Source: Bacillota bacterium (lineage in GTDB: Bacteria > Bacillota > Clostridia > DSM-8532). Taken from it: a stretch of 64,000 nt of DNA. The notes beneath the pieces are model-generated. The model saw only the letters and a program-made list of their open reading frames with translations, searched no databases and had not been told where the DNA came from. A program made the translations under genes and the position numbers. Location of the stretch: contig JAEYOK010000035.1 of the NCBI GenBank assembly GCA_023411795.1, positions 248,001-312,000 of the forward strand. The letters run 5' to 3'. Every line of letters begins with the position of its first letter. The first letter of the stretch is position 1. Below are positions 27,771-38,093 of the stretch, one piece after another.

Positions 27771-27798
27771 TTGTTTTTTTTGTTATAAATGTTATACT
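27771..27798 (+). promoter_or_regulatory. Possible promoter of the zinc-ribbon gene
   Basis: TTGTTT (27771-27776) and TATACT (27793-27798) are 16 bases apart. If used, the transcript has a leader of about 120 bases before the zinc-ribbon ATG. The rest of 27614-27926 has no open reading frame I can support. Confidence 0.4.
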
Positions 27799-27926
27799 AC
27801 ATGTGAAGTTTCATATACCTATTGGATTCATACTGCTTTATTGTACTACCCTCTCCTTGGATTTTGGATTAAGGGTCATGTTCAAGAGAAAGTATAATCC
27901 AGAATTTTAAGGAGGATATTATAACC

Positions 27927-28097
27927 ATGGGAGACAAGACTTTAAAATGTAAGGACTGCGGAGCTGATTTCACTTTTACAGAAGGCGAACAAGCTTTCTA
28001 CAAGGAAAAGGGATTTGAGAATGAGCCCCAGAGATGTCCTGAATGCAGAAGATCAAGAAAACAACAGAGAAACAACAATAGAGGTCCAAGATTTTAA
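27927..28097 (+). CDS. Small zinc-ribbon protein
   Basis: A 56-residue protein read by hand. GGAGG precedes the ATG by about 11 bases. Two CxxC pairs, KCKDCGAD at residues 8-11 and RCPECRR at about 38-41, form a probable zinc ribbon. The spacer FTFTEGEQAFYKEKGFENEPQ matches the small zf-trcl-type probable zinc-ribbon family, common as single-domain proteins in Firmicutes. The tail is Arg/Asn/Gln-rich (RKQQRNNNRGPRF) and could bind nucleic acid. A perfect terminator follows. The long leader is reminiscent of cold-shock or stress genes, but that is inference. Confidence 0.88.
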   Translation: MGDKTLKCKDCGADFTFTEGEQAFYKEKGFENEPQRCPECRRSRKQQRNNNRGPRF

Positions 28098-28106
28098 TTG
28101 GAAATT

Positions 28107-28135
28107 AAGGAGAGCATAAGCTCTCCTTTATTTAT
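28107..28135 (+). terminator. Terminator after the zinc-ribbon gene
   Basis: A perfect nine-base stem, AAGGAGAGC with GCTCTCCTT around ATAA, followed by a T-rich stretch, ten bases after the stop codon. Confidence 0.9.
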
Positions 28136-28149
28136 TTCATATTTTATAA

Positions 28150-28280
28150 AGCGGCATGCCTGTGAACGATTTAAAACGGAGCATGGATGCGAAGTCATAC
28201 GACTCATTACATGAGTCGTTTCGCGACATAGAAACAGGATGTTGACCCGGAGCGCTAAATCGTTGTAGGCTATAGCCGCT
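28150..28280. repeat. Long structured intergenic element, possible dispersed repeat or RNA
   Basis: About 131 bases between the zinc-ribbon terminator and the clpB stop. The outer arms, 28150-28173 and 28256-28280, form an imperfect inverted repeat that starts AGCGGC on each strand and ends ACGATTTA. Inside, ACGACTCAT (28199-28207) pairs perfectly with ATGAGTCGT (28211-28219) around a three-base loop. GCGAA (28189-28193) and TTCGC (28220-28224) extend that stem past a bulge. Base composition is more GC-rich than the flanks. I see no second copy in the window. It could be a small non-autonomous repeat or a structured RNA. Confidence 0.6.
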
Positions 28281-28305
28281 AAACTTAATTTCGCTCAGTC
28301 TGTCG

Positions 28306-30897
<2,592 letters not shown>

Positions 30898-30907
30898 TAT
30901 ATCACCC

Positions 30908-31855
30908 CTAATTATTCGTACTATCCAATTTCTTAAGTTCTTTATAGAGCTCTCTTTGCTTTTCGGTAAGATGCTCAGGATTATTGATCTGAACCTGAAT
31001 AAACAGGTCTCCTCTTCCTCCTATAGCATTATGATACCCCTTGCCGGGAATACGGATGTTTCCACCTGTCCTTATTCCCTGAGGTATGTTCACAATTATC
31101 TTGGCTTCGGGGGTAGTGACCTTGACCTCACCACCTAAAGCAGCTATCCACGGAGTTATCTCTATTTTCTTATATATATCGTAACCTTTTAAGGTATACT
31201 CATCCTCTTTAAACCTTACAATGAGGTATAGGTCTCCGTCTGTACCTCCATTACTTCCTTTTCCGCCCTGACCAGCCAAACGGATCTTTCCTCCGGGCTG
31301 GATTCCCTTTGGTATCTTAACCGACAGGGTTTTTCTACCGCCGGGAGATTCTAGGGTTATGTGCTTTTCAGCGCCGAGCAGACCATCCACAACAGAAATC
31401 TTTATTTCCGCTTCCTTATCTTCGCCTCTTAGATTTTGCTTAAATCCTCTTCCGCTTCTTTTACCTCTGTTTGTGAACAATTCATCTAGATTGATACCGC
31501 CATCGCCAAAAAACATATCAAAAAAATCGCTGAATCCTCCTGATCCTCCGTCCCCATTGGTTCTATACTCATATCGAATATTACCGTTATTAAATCCGTA
31601 TTGGGAGGGATCAAAGTCATAACCATTAGAAAAATTAAATTCACTGCCAAACTGGTCGTATTTTTTTCTTTTATCTTCATTTCCCAGCACTTCGTAAGCT
31701 TCATTTATTTCCTTGAATTTTTCCTCTGCACTTTTATTTCCCGGGTTGGCATCAGGATGATATTGTTTGGCAAGTTTACGGTATGCCTTCTTTATCTGGT
31801 CCTGATTTGCATCTTTTTTAACTCCCAAAATTTCGTAATAGTCTCGGTATTTCAT
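30908..31855 (-). CDS. DnaJ-like (CbpA-type) co-chaperone
   Basis: A 315-residue J-domain protein of the CbpA or type II class. The J domain covers residues 1-68 with the essential HPD tripeptide in KQYHPDANPG. A Gly/Phe/Asn-rich linker follows (about 70-140). Two beta-sandwich substrate-binding domains end the protein. The four-repeat CxxCxGxG zinc finger of DnaJ itself is absent. I start at 31855, seven bases after GGAGG; the longer frame starts at a GTG inside that site. It is the first gene of a two-gene operon with clpB, whose partner chaperone DnaK it would serve. Confidence 0.92.
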   Translation of the reverse strand: MKYRDYYEILGVKKDANQDQIKKAYRKLAKQYHPDANPGNKSAEEKFKEINEAYEVLGNEDKRKKYDQFGSEFNFSNGYDFDPSQYGFNNGNIRYEYRTNGDGGSGGFSDFFDMFFGDGGINLDELFTNRGKRSGRGFKQNLRGEDKEAEIKISVVDGLLGAEKHITLESPGGRKTLSVKIPKGIQPGGKIRLAGQGGKGSNGGTDGDLYLIVRFKEDEYTLKGYDIYKKIEITPWIAALGGEVKVTTPEAKIIVNIPQGIRTGGNIRIPGKGYHNAIGGRGDLFIQVQINNPEHLTEKQRELYKELKKLDSTNN

Positions 31856-31877
31856 TTGCACACCTCCCGTCGCAAAC

Positions 31878-31932
31878 TTTGACCTTCTTTGACCTTCATA
31901 ACTATTATATCCATTCCCCTTTACAATTTCAA
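31878..31932 (-). promoter_or_regulatory. CtsR operator and sigma-A promoter for dnaJ-clpB
   Basis: On the minus strand, -35 TTGAAA (31927-31932) and a perfect -10 TATAAT (31904-31909) are 17 bases apart. Nine bases downstream lies GGTCAAA-GAA-GGTCAAA (31878-31894), an exact match to the CtsR heptad repeat. A repressor there would block the transcription start and release the operon on heat or protein stress. Confidence 0.9.
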
Positions 31933-31952
31933 TATTTTATTTTTAGTAACAA

Positions 31953-31983
31953 TTGTTTTATTATAACTAATGGGGTATATAAT
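31953..31983 (+). promoter_or_regulatory. Possible promoter of glgCD
   Basis: TTGTTT (31953-31958) with TATATA (31976-31981) at 17 bases, or TATAAT (31978-31983) at 19 bases. It is divergent from the dnaJ-clpB promoter. Confidence 0.45.
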
Positions 31984-32013
31984 AAAGAGAACAATTTTTA
32001 AGGAGGATAAAAT

Positions 32014-33294
32014 ATGACTCGAAAAGAAATTGTTGCGTTGCTCCTTGCCGGTGGACAAGGGAGCCGTCTGGGCGTCCTTACACAAAATCTTGCAAAACCT
32101 GCTGTTCTGTACGGCGGAAAGTATCGCATCATCGACTTCACTTTAAGTAATTGCATTAATTCGGGAATAGACACTGTTGGTGTACTTACACAATACCAAC
32201 CTCTCAAGCTTAACTCACATATTGGAATCGGAAAGCCCTGGGATTTAGACCGAGTTAACGGTGGTGTAACTATTCTTGCGCCTTATATGAAAACAGAAAA
32301 AGGTGAATGGTATTCCGGAACCGCTGATGCTGTATACCAGAACATTCATTATGTCGATGAAATGTCGGCTAAATACGTCATAATTCTATCCGGTGACCAT
32401 ATTTACAAGATGGATTATTCAAAGATGCTGGATTTTCATAAACAACAAAAAGCACATGCAACAATTTCAGTCATTGATGTTCCCCTTAACGAAGCGAGTA
32501 GATATGGCATAATGAACACTGATGAAGACGGAAGGGTCTATGAGTTTGAAGAAAAACCTGAAAATCCAAAAAGTACTTTAGCCTCAATGGGTATTTATAT
32601 ATTTAACTGGGATACTCTGAGAGAATACCTTCTTAATGATCATCAAAAAAATATGTCCCATCACGACTTTGGTAAAGATATAATTCCTGCAATGCTTGCT
32701 GATAATAAAAAGATGTATGCTTACAATTTTGAGGGTTATTGGCGTGATGTAGGAACAATACAGGCATTTTATGAATCCAATATGAATCTTACCGAGCTGA
32801 TTCCTGACTTTAATCTATTTGACCCCAACTGGAGAATTTTTTCACCAAACCCTATTTATCCGGCTCACTATGTAGGAGATACGGGCCATGTTGAAAAATC
32901 AATTATTGCTGAAGGCTGCATGATTCACGGGACAGTTAGAAGATCGGTTATTTTCCCCGGTGTTACTATTAACGCAGGAACGGTAATTGAAGATTCAATC
33001 ATAATGTCCGATTCCCTGATTGGTTCTAATACTGAAATATACTGCACCATAATAGGTGAAACAAGTGTCATCGGTAATAATGTAAAATGCGGTATAGGTG
33101 ATTTTGCCCCAAACGCGTATAATCCAAAGGTATACGACTCAGGTATAAATGTAATCGGCTCAAACACCGTCGTACCCAATAATACTGTTATGGGGAAAAA
33201 CGTGGTTATAGATAATTATATTACCCCTCATGATTTTGAAACTAATTTCATTCCTTCAGGGGGATATGTTATAAAAGGAGGCGGTGAAAAATGA
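32014..33294 (+). CDS. glgC: Glucose-1-phosphate adenylyltransferase, catalytic subunit
   Basis: A 426-residue enzyme that makes ADP-glucose from ATP and glucose 1-phosphate for glycogen synthesis. The nucleotide-binding loop LLAGGQGSRLGVLTQNLAKPAV (12-33) keeps the catalytic Arg and Lys. ILSGDHIYKMDY keeps the catalytic Asp. EEKPENPKS, and a C-terminal left-handed beta-helix of hexapeptide repeats (IIAEGCMI, SVIFPGVTI), are also present. It overlaps glgD by four bases (ATGA), so the two are translated together and probably form one heteromeric enzyme. The downstream glycogen synthase and branching genes are not in the window. Confidence 0.95.
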   Translation: MTRKEIVALLLAGGQGSRLGVLTQNLAKPAVLYGGKYRIIDFTLSNCINSGIDTVGVLTQYQPLKLNSHIGIGKPWDLDRVNGGVTILAPYMKTEKGEWYSGTADAVYQNIHYVDEMSAKYVIILSGDHIYKMDYSKMLDFHKQQKAHATISVIDVPLNEASRYGIMNTDEDGRVYEFEEKPENPKSTLASMGIYIFNWDTLREYLLNDHQKNMSHHDFGKDIIPAMLADNKKMYAYNFEGYWRDVGTIQAFYESNMNLTELIPDFNLFDPNWRIFSPNPIYPAHYVGDTGHVEKSIIAEGCMIHGTVRRSVIFPGVTINAGTVIEDSIIMSDSLIGSNTEIYCTIIGETSVIGNNVKCGIGDFAPNAYNPKVYDSGINVIGSNTVVPNNTVMGKNVVIDNYITPHDFETNFIPSGGYVIKGGGEK

Positions 33295-34412
33295 AATCAA
33301 CAATGGGTATAATTCTGACCGGTGGAAAAAATAATCGGCTTAAGGAACTATCATTGGAAAGATCCATCGCCGCAGTTCCTATTGGCGGTAAATATCGCGT
33401 TATTGATTTTACTCTATCCAACATGGTTAATTCGGGTATTACAAATATAGGTGTTTTGACACAGTATAATATCAGGTCCCTAATGGATCACTTAGGTTCG
33501 GGAAAAGAATGGGATTTAGACAGAAAGAATGAAGGTCTGTTCATTTTTCCTCCCTACCTCTCGGAATATGGAACCGGCTGGTATAAAGGTACTGCTGACG
33601 CCATGTATAACAACATAACCTTTCTCCAAAGAAGCGATGAGGAATTCGTAGTTATCGGACAAGGATATGCTATTTATAATATGGATTTTGAGCCAATGCT
33701 GGAACATCATATCCAAACCGGGGCAGATATAACTATTGCCTGCAGGAACATGTGTGATATCCCCTATGCGGAGCAGAAGCTGCTTGGAATGATTCAAACT
33801 GATGTTGATGGGCGCATTACCGATTTTATGGAAAAGCCGTTGAATCCCAAAAGTTCAATAGGCTCAATGGGTGTATATATAATACGAAGGGCCTTCTTAA
33901 TCAGCCTTCTACTGGAAAGCGCTGCAAAAGGGTTAACTGAATTCGTCAATGACATAATAGTGCGTCAAACAAAGGAGCTTAAGATTTATGCTTACATCTT
34001 TAACGGCTATTGGAGACCTCTTAGCAATATTCAGCTTTACTATCGAACAAATATGGAGCTTCTTAATCCCAAGGTAAGGCAAGAGCTTCTTATGGACCGC
34101 AGAAAAATCTTTACCAAGGTTAAGGATGAACCGCCGGCAAAGTACAATGAGGAAGCTAATGTCCATAACTCAATCATAGCTGACGGCTGTATCATTGAAG
34201 GAACCGTGGAAAACAGCATACTTTTCAGAGGCGTAAGGGTAATGAAAGGTGCGGTAATAAAAGATAGCCTTGTCATGCAGGGAACGGTTGTCGGCCAAAA
34301 TGTGCATCTTCATAATTGCATTCTGGATAAAGGGGTTACAATATCGGAAGGAAAGACATTGTATGGAGATAGCGAATGGCCTCTCATAGTCGGTAAAAAT
34401 GTTAGAGTATAG
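33291..34412 (+). CDS. glgD: Glucose-1-phosphate adenylyltransferase regulatory subunit
   Basis: A 373-residue GlgC paralogue that acts as the non-catalytic partner in Firmicutes. The N-terminal loop is degenerate: GGKNNRLKELSLERSIAAV lacks the AKPA lysine of GlgC. The catalytic SGDH is replaced by IGQGYAIYNMDF, so the metal-binding Asp is lost. The GGKYRVIDFTLSN region and the C-terminal beta-helix are retained, consistent with a structural or allosteric role. It overlaps glgC by four bases, and a terminator follows. Confidence 0.93.
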   Translation: MKSTMGIILTGGKNNRLKELSLERSIAAVPIGGKYRVIDFTLSNMVNSGITNIGVLTQYNIRSLMDHLGSGKEWDLDRKNEGLFIFPPYLSEYGTGWYKGTADAMYNNITFLQRSDEEFVVIGQGYAIYNMDFEPMLEHHIQTGADITIACRNMCDIPYAEQKLLGMIQTDVDGRITDFMEKPLNPKSSIGSMGVYIIRRAFLISLLLESAAKGLTEFVNDIIVRQTKELKIYAYIFNGYWRPLSNIQLYYRTNMELLNPKVRQELLMDRRKIFTKVKDEPPAKYNEEANVHNSIIADGCIIEGTVENSILFRGVRVMKGAVIKDSLVMQGTVVGQNVHLHNCILDKGVTISEGKTLYGDSEWPLIVGKNVRV

Positions 34413-34431
34413 CAAATAATGTTTGAATTGA

Positions 34432-34459
34432 AAGCAAGGGGGCAGCTCCTTGCTTATTT
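34432..34459 (+). terminator. Terminator after glgD
   Basis: AAGCAAGG pairs with CCTTGCTT, followed by a T-rich tail, 20 bases past the glgD stop. Confidence 0.8.
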
Positions 34460-34520
34460 CTTCGAAACAATTCTCTATTTGTATAGCGAATCATGCTATA
34501 ATATCCGGAGGATATTTCGA

Positions 34521-34598
34521 ATGAACAAGTTGGCGGTAGCCATACTTGTTCTATTATATAATAATTCTGATTTTACTTCGGAGGAACTTTGTGACTAA
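34521..34598 (+). CDS. Possible 25-codon leader peptide of the ABC exporter operon
   Basis: A short frame, ATG at 34521 to TAA at 34598, behind a good CCGGAGG ribosome site ten bases upstream. It encodes 25 residues: a hydrophobic first half (MNKLAVAILVLLY), then an acidic tail (TSEELCD). Its last codons overlap the GTG start of the ABC gene, and the exporter's own ribosome site lies inside it. That geometry suits translational coupling or attenuation. It may also be chance. Confidence 0.45.
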   Translation: MNKLAVAILVLLYNNSDFTSEELCD

Positions 34599-36312
34599 AC
34601 TGATTGTTTACTTTAAAGGATATATTAAAGAAAGTGTACTCGGACCTCTTTTTAAATTATTGGAAGCTACCCTTGAGCTTTTTGTTCCCCTTATAATAGC
34701 AGCTATCATTGACATAGGAATACCTAACAATGATAGTACTTATATAATTAACATGTCCATATTATTAATCGTTCTTGGTGTTATTGGTCTGGTGTTTTCC
34801 ATTACTGCTCAATACTATGCAGCCAAGGCTGCAGTCGGTTTTACTAAAAAGCTGAAGCACAAACTATTTTCACATATTCAAAGCTTTTCTTTTACAGAGC
34901 TTGACCTTATCGGCACCCCCACATTAATTACAAGAATGACAAGCGATATGAATCAATTACAGATGGGGGTGAATCTTACTCTCAGGCTTTTGTTAAGGTC
35001 ACCCTTTGTTGTGCTGGGTGCAATGATTATGGCCTTTACCATTGATGTTAAAGCAGCATTGATATTTACGGCCGCTATTCCAATACTTTCTGCTGTAGTG
35101 TTTGGAATTATGGTTTGGTGTATCCCTTTATATAGGAAGGTTCAGGAAAGGCTGGACAAGGTTCTGGGGCTGACAAGGGAAAATCTCACCGGAGTCCGCG
35201 TAATACGGGCTTTTTGCAAGGAAGAGAACGAGATTAAGGATTTCAAAAATAAAAATGAAGAGCTTACAAAAATGCAGAAATATGTGGGGCAGATTTCTTC
35301 CTTAATGAATCCTGTAACATATGTAATTATTAATCTGGCGATTATTGCGCTTATCCATACAGGAGCAATTCGTGTAGAAGCAGGCATCATAACTCAGGGT
35401 GCGGTAGTAGCACTATATAACTACATGTCTCAGATTCTAGTAGAGCTAATTAAGCTTGCTAATCTGATTATCACTATAACAAAATCAGTTGCAAGCGGTA
35501 ACCGTATTCAGGATGTTTTAGAAATTGAGCCAGATTTTGAGCAGACAGATGTAAGTCCAGCAAGCATTAAAACAAGCCATATCTTAGAATTGAGAAATGT
35601 TGATCTCAGATATAAAAATGCCGGAGCTAACTCTTTGACAAGCATAAATTTTAAAGTAAAGCGTGGAGAGACTATCGGTATTATAGGCGGAACAGGTTCG
35701 GGTAAATCATCACTTATCAATATGATTCCGCGATTTTATGATGCCACATCGGGTGAGATTCTTGTAGAAGGTGTTAATGTTAAAGATTATCCTATTGATG
35801 AATTGCGCAAAAAAATCGGTATTGTCCCTCAAAAAGCAGTATTATTCAAAGGTAAGGTGAGAGAGAATATCAAATGGGGTTATAACGATGCCTCCGATGA
35901 AGAAATCTATGAAGCCCTTGACATTGCACAGGCAAAGGATGTAGTGGATTCAAAGGGAGGATTGGACTTTGTAATTGAGCAAGGTGGAAGAAATCTGTCA
36001 GGAGGACAAAGACAGAGGCTTACCATAGCAAGAGCCTTGATAAAAAAACCTGAAATACTAATTTTAGATGATAGTTCATCGGCTCTTGATTATGCGACAG
36101 ATGCGTCTCTGCGCAAAGCTATCCGGGAAATGCAGCATTCTCCGACTATTTTAGTTGTATCACAAAGAACTTCGTCCATTCAATACGCAGATAACATTAT
36201 TGTTCTGGATGACGGAGAAATAGTCGGAACGGGCACACATACAGAACTTTTACAATCCTGTCGGATATACCGTGAAATCAATAATTCACAGTTTAAGAAG
36301 GTGGGTGAATAG
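34591..36312 (+). CDS. Heterodimeric ABC exporter, subunit with degenerate ATP site
   Basis: A 573-residue half-transporter: six membrane helices (about 1-310), then an ATPase domain. Walker A is GGTGSGKSS, the signature LSGGQRQR is canonical, but Walker B reads ILILDDSSSALD, with Asp in place of the catalytic Glu. The H-loop reads VVSQRTSS with no His. Such subunits pair with a complementary one (TM287/288, BmrCD and LmrCD type). I start at the GTG at 34591, because GGAGG ends seven bases upstream; the longer frame starts at TTG. The partner gene follows two bases after the stop. Likely substrates are drugs or lipids; none is shown. Confidence 0.9.
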   Translation: MTKLIVYFKGYIKESVLGPLFKLLEATLELFVPLIIAAIIDIGIPNNDSTYIINMSILLIVLGVIGLVFSITAQYYAAKAAVGFTKKLKHKLFSHIQSFSFTELDLIGTPTLITRMTSDMNQLQMGVNLTLRLLLRSPFVVLGAMIMAFTIDVKAALIFTAAIPILSAVVFGIMVWCIPLYRKVQERLDKVLGLTRENLTGVRVIRAFCKEENEIKDFKNKNEELTKMQKYVGQISSLMNPVTYVIINLAIIALIHTGAIRVEAGIITQGAVVALYNYMSQILVELIKLANLIITITKSVASGNRIQDVLEIEPDFEQTDVSPASIKTSHILELRNVDLRYKNAGANSLTSINFKVKRGETIGIIGGTGSGKSSLINMIPRFYDATSGEILVEGVNVKDYPIDELRKKIGIVPQKAVLFKGKVRENIKWGYNDASDEEIYEALDIAQAKDVVDSKGGLDFVIEQGGRNLSGGQRQRLTIARALIKKPEILILDDSSSALDYATDASLRKAIREMQHSPTILVVSQRTSSIQYADNIIVLDDGEIVGTGTHTELLQSCRIYREINNSQFKKVGE

Positions 36313-36313
36313 C

Positions 36314-38071
36314 TTGAAAAATACAGAGAAGAAATCCTTAAATAAAGGCACTATTAAAAAAGTTCTTAAATATATAAAGCGCTATCGAGTTTTGCTTTTG
36401 CTATCTGTTATATTTGCAGCTATTACAGTGGCCTTGACCCTTTATATCCCTGTTCTTGTTGGTAAAGCTGTTGACTTGATAGTGGGTAAGGGTGAGGTTG
36501 ATTTTCCTGGCATAATCAATATTCTGTTGAAAATCGGGATAGCTGCAGGGATAACCGCTCTTTTACAATGGATAATGAATATCTTTAATAATAAAATAAC
36601 ATTCAATGTTATCAGGGATATTCGTGATGAGGTCTTTAAAAAAATCCAGGTTCTTCCGCTAAAATATATAGATAAGAATCCCTATGGCGAAATAGTAAGC
36701 CGTGTAATAGCCGATGTAGATCAATTTGCTGAAGGCTTGCTCATGGGATTTACTCAACTGTTTACAGGGGTTGTTACTATTTTGGGAACCTTGTTGTTTA
36801 TGCTTTCTATTAACTGGAAGATTACATTTGTTGTTGTTATTCTAACACCGCTGTCCCTATTTGTAGCCCGATTTATTGCAAATAAAACCTACAGCATGTT
36901 TAAGAAGCAATCAGAAATAAGAGCAAAGCAAACAGCCTTTATTGACGAAATGATAAGCAATCAAAAGATTGTTAAGGCATTTAGTCATGAAGATGAAGCA
37001 CAGAAAGATTTCGATGAGATAAATGAAGAGCTGGAGAAATGTTCCCTGAGAGCAATTTTTTATTCATCCATTACCAATCCAAGCACTCGTTTTATTAACA
37101 GTGTTGTCTATGCCAGTGTTGGTCTAACCGGCGCATTGGCCGCAGTAAACGGAGGTATTTCGGTAGGAGGACTGACCAGCTTTCTCAGCTATGCTAATCA
37201 ATATACAAAACCCTTTAATGAGATTTCAGGTGTTATAACAGAGCTGCAGAATGCCCTTGCATGTGCTGCAAGAGTTTTTGAGCTTATTGAAGAGGAACCT
37301 CAGATCCCCGATGCCGATGATGCCGTTGTTCTTCGTGATGTTAAGGGCAGAATCAGCCTTGAAAATGTTGATTTTTCATATTCGCCGGATCGCATGCTTA
37401 TCCGGAATCTGAACCTTAATGTCAGGCCAGGGCAAAGAGTTGCCATCGTAGGACCTACCGGAAGCGGCAAGACCACCGTTATTAACCTTCTCATGCGTTT
37501 CTATGATGTGAATGACGGTAGTATTAAGGCGGAGGGCATTGATATACGTGACATTATTAGAAAGAGCCTCAGAAGTTGTTATGGAATGGTGTTGCAGGAA
37601 ACATGGCTAAGATCGGGAACTATCAGGGAAAATATTATTATGGGCAAGCCTGATGCAACAGAAGAAGAAATCATTGAAGCGTCAAAGGCCGCCCATGCCC
37701 ATAGCTTTATAAAACGTCTTCCAAATGGATACGATACTGTTATAAATGAAGATGGAGGAAGCCTGTCACAAGGTGAGAAGCAGCTTCTTTGCATTACTCG
37801 TGTTATGCTGTGTCTGCCTCCAATGCTAATTTTAGATGAGGCTACCTCGTCCATCGACACCCGGTCGGAGCTCAAAATTCAACAAGCCTTTGCAAAGCTT
37901 ATGCAGGGTAAAACAAGCTTCATTGTTGCCCATAGGCTCTCCACAATAAGAGAAGCCGATGTTATTCTCGTTATGAAGGACGGTTCAATAATTGAACAGG
38001 GCAAGCATGACGATTTACTGGCTAAAGACGGATTTTATGCAAATCTATATAACAGCCAGTTTTCAAAGTAA
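36314..38071 (+). CDS. Heterodimeric ABC exporter, catalytic subunit
   Basis: A 585-residue ABC half-exporter and partner of the preceding gene. Six helices (about 30-320) precede the ATPase domain. Walker A is GPTGSGKTT, Walker B MLILDEATSSID keeps the catalytic Glu, and the H-loop VAHRLSTIREAD keeps the His. Its signature is altered to LSQGEKQL. So one composite site, made of this subunit's Walker motifs and the other subunit's LSGGQ, is fully active, and the second is degenerate. The TTG at 36314 is my start, with AAGGTGG nine bases upstream; the GTG at 36305 is possible. The gene ends 22 bases from the convergent gpsA. Confidence 0.9.
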   Translation: MKNTEKKSLNKGTIKKVLKYIKRYRVLLLLSVIFAAITVALTLYIPVLVGKAVDLIVGKGEVDFPGIINILLKIGIAAGITALLQWIMNIFNNKITFNVIRDIRDEVFKKIQVLPLKYIDKNPYGEIVSRVIADVDQFAEGLLMGFTQLFTGVVTILGTLLFMLSINWKITFVVVILTPLSLFVARFIANKTYSMFKKQSEIRAKQTAFIDEMISNQKIVKAFSHEDEAQKDFDEINEELEKCSLRAIFYSSITNPSTRFINSVVYASVGLTGALAAVNGGISVGGLTSFLSYANQYTKPFNEISGVITELQNALACAARVFELIEEEPQIPDADDAVVLRDVKGRISLENVDFSYSPDRMLIRNLNLNVRPGQRVAIVGPTGSGKTTVINLLMRFYDVNDGSIKAEGIDIRDIIRKSLRSCYGMVLQETWLRSGTIRENIIMGKPDATEEEIIEASKAAHAHSFIKRLPNGYDTVINEDGGSLSQGEKQLLCITRVMLCLPPMLILDEATSSIDTRSELKIQQAFAKLMQGKTSFIVAHRLSTIREADVILVMKDGSIIEQGKHDDLLAKDGFYANLYNSQFSK

Positions 38072-38093
38072 ACTATGAATTTACTAACTGTAT

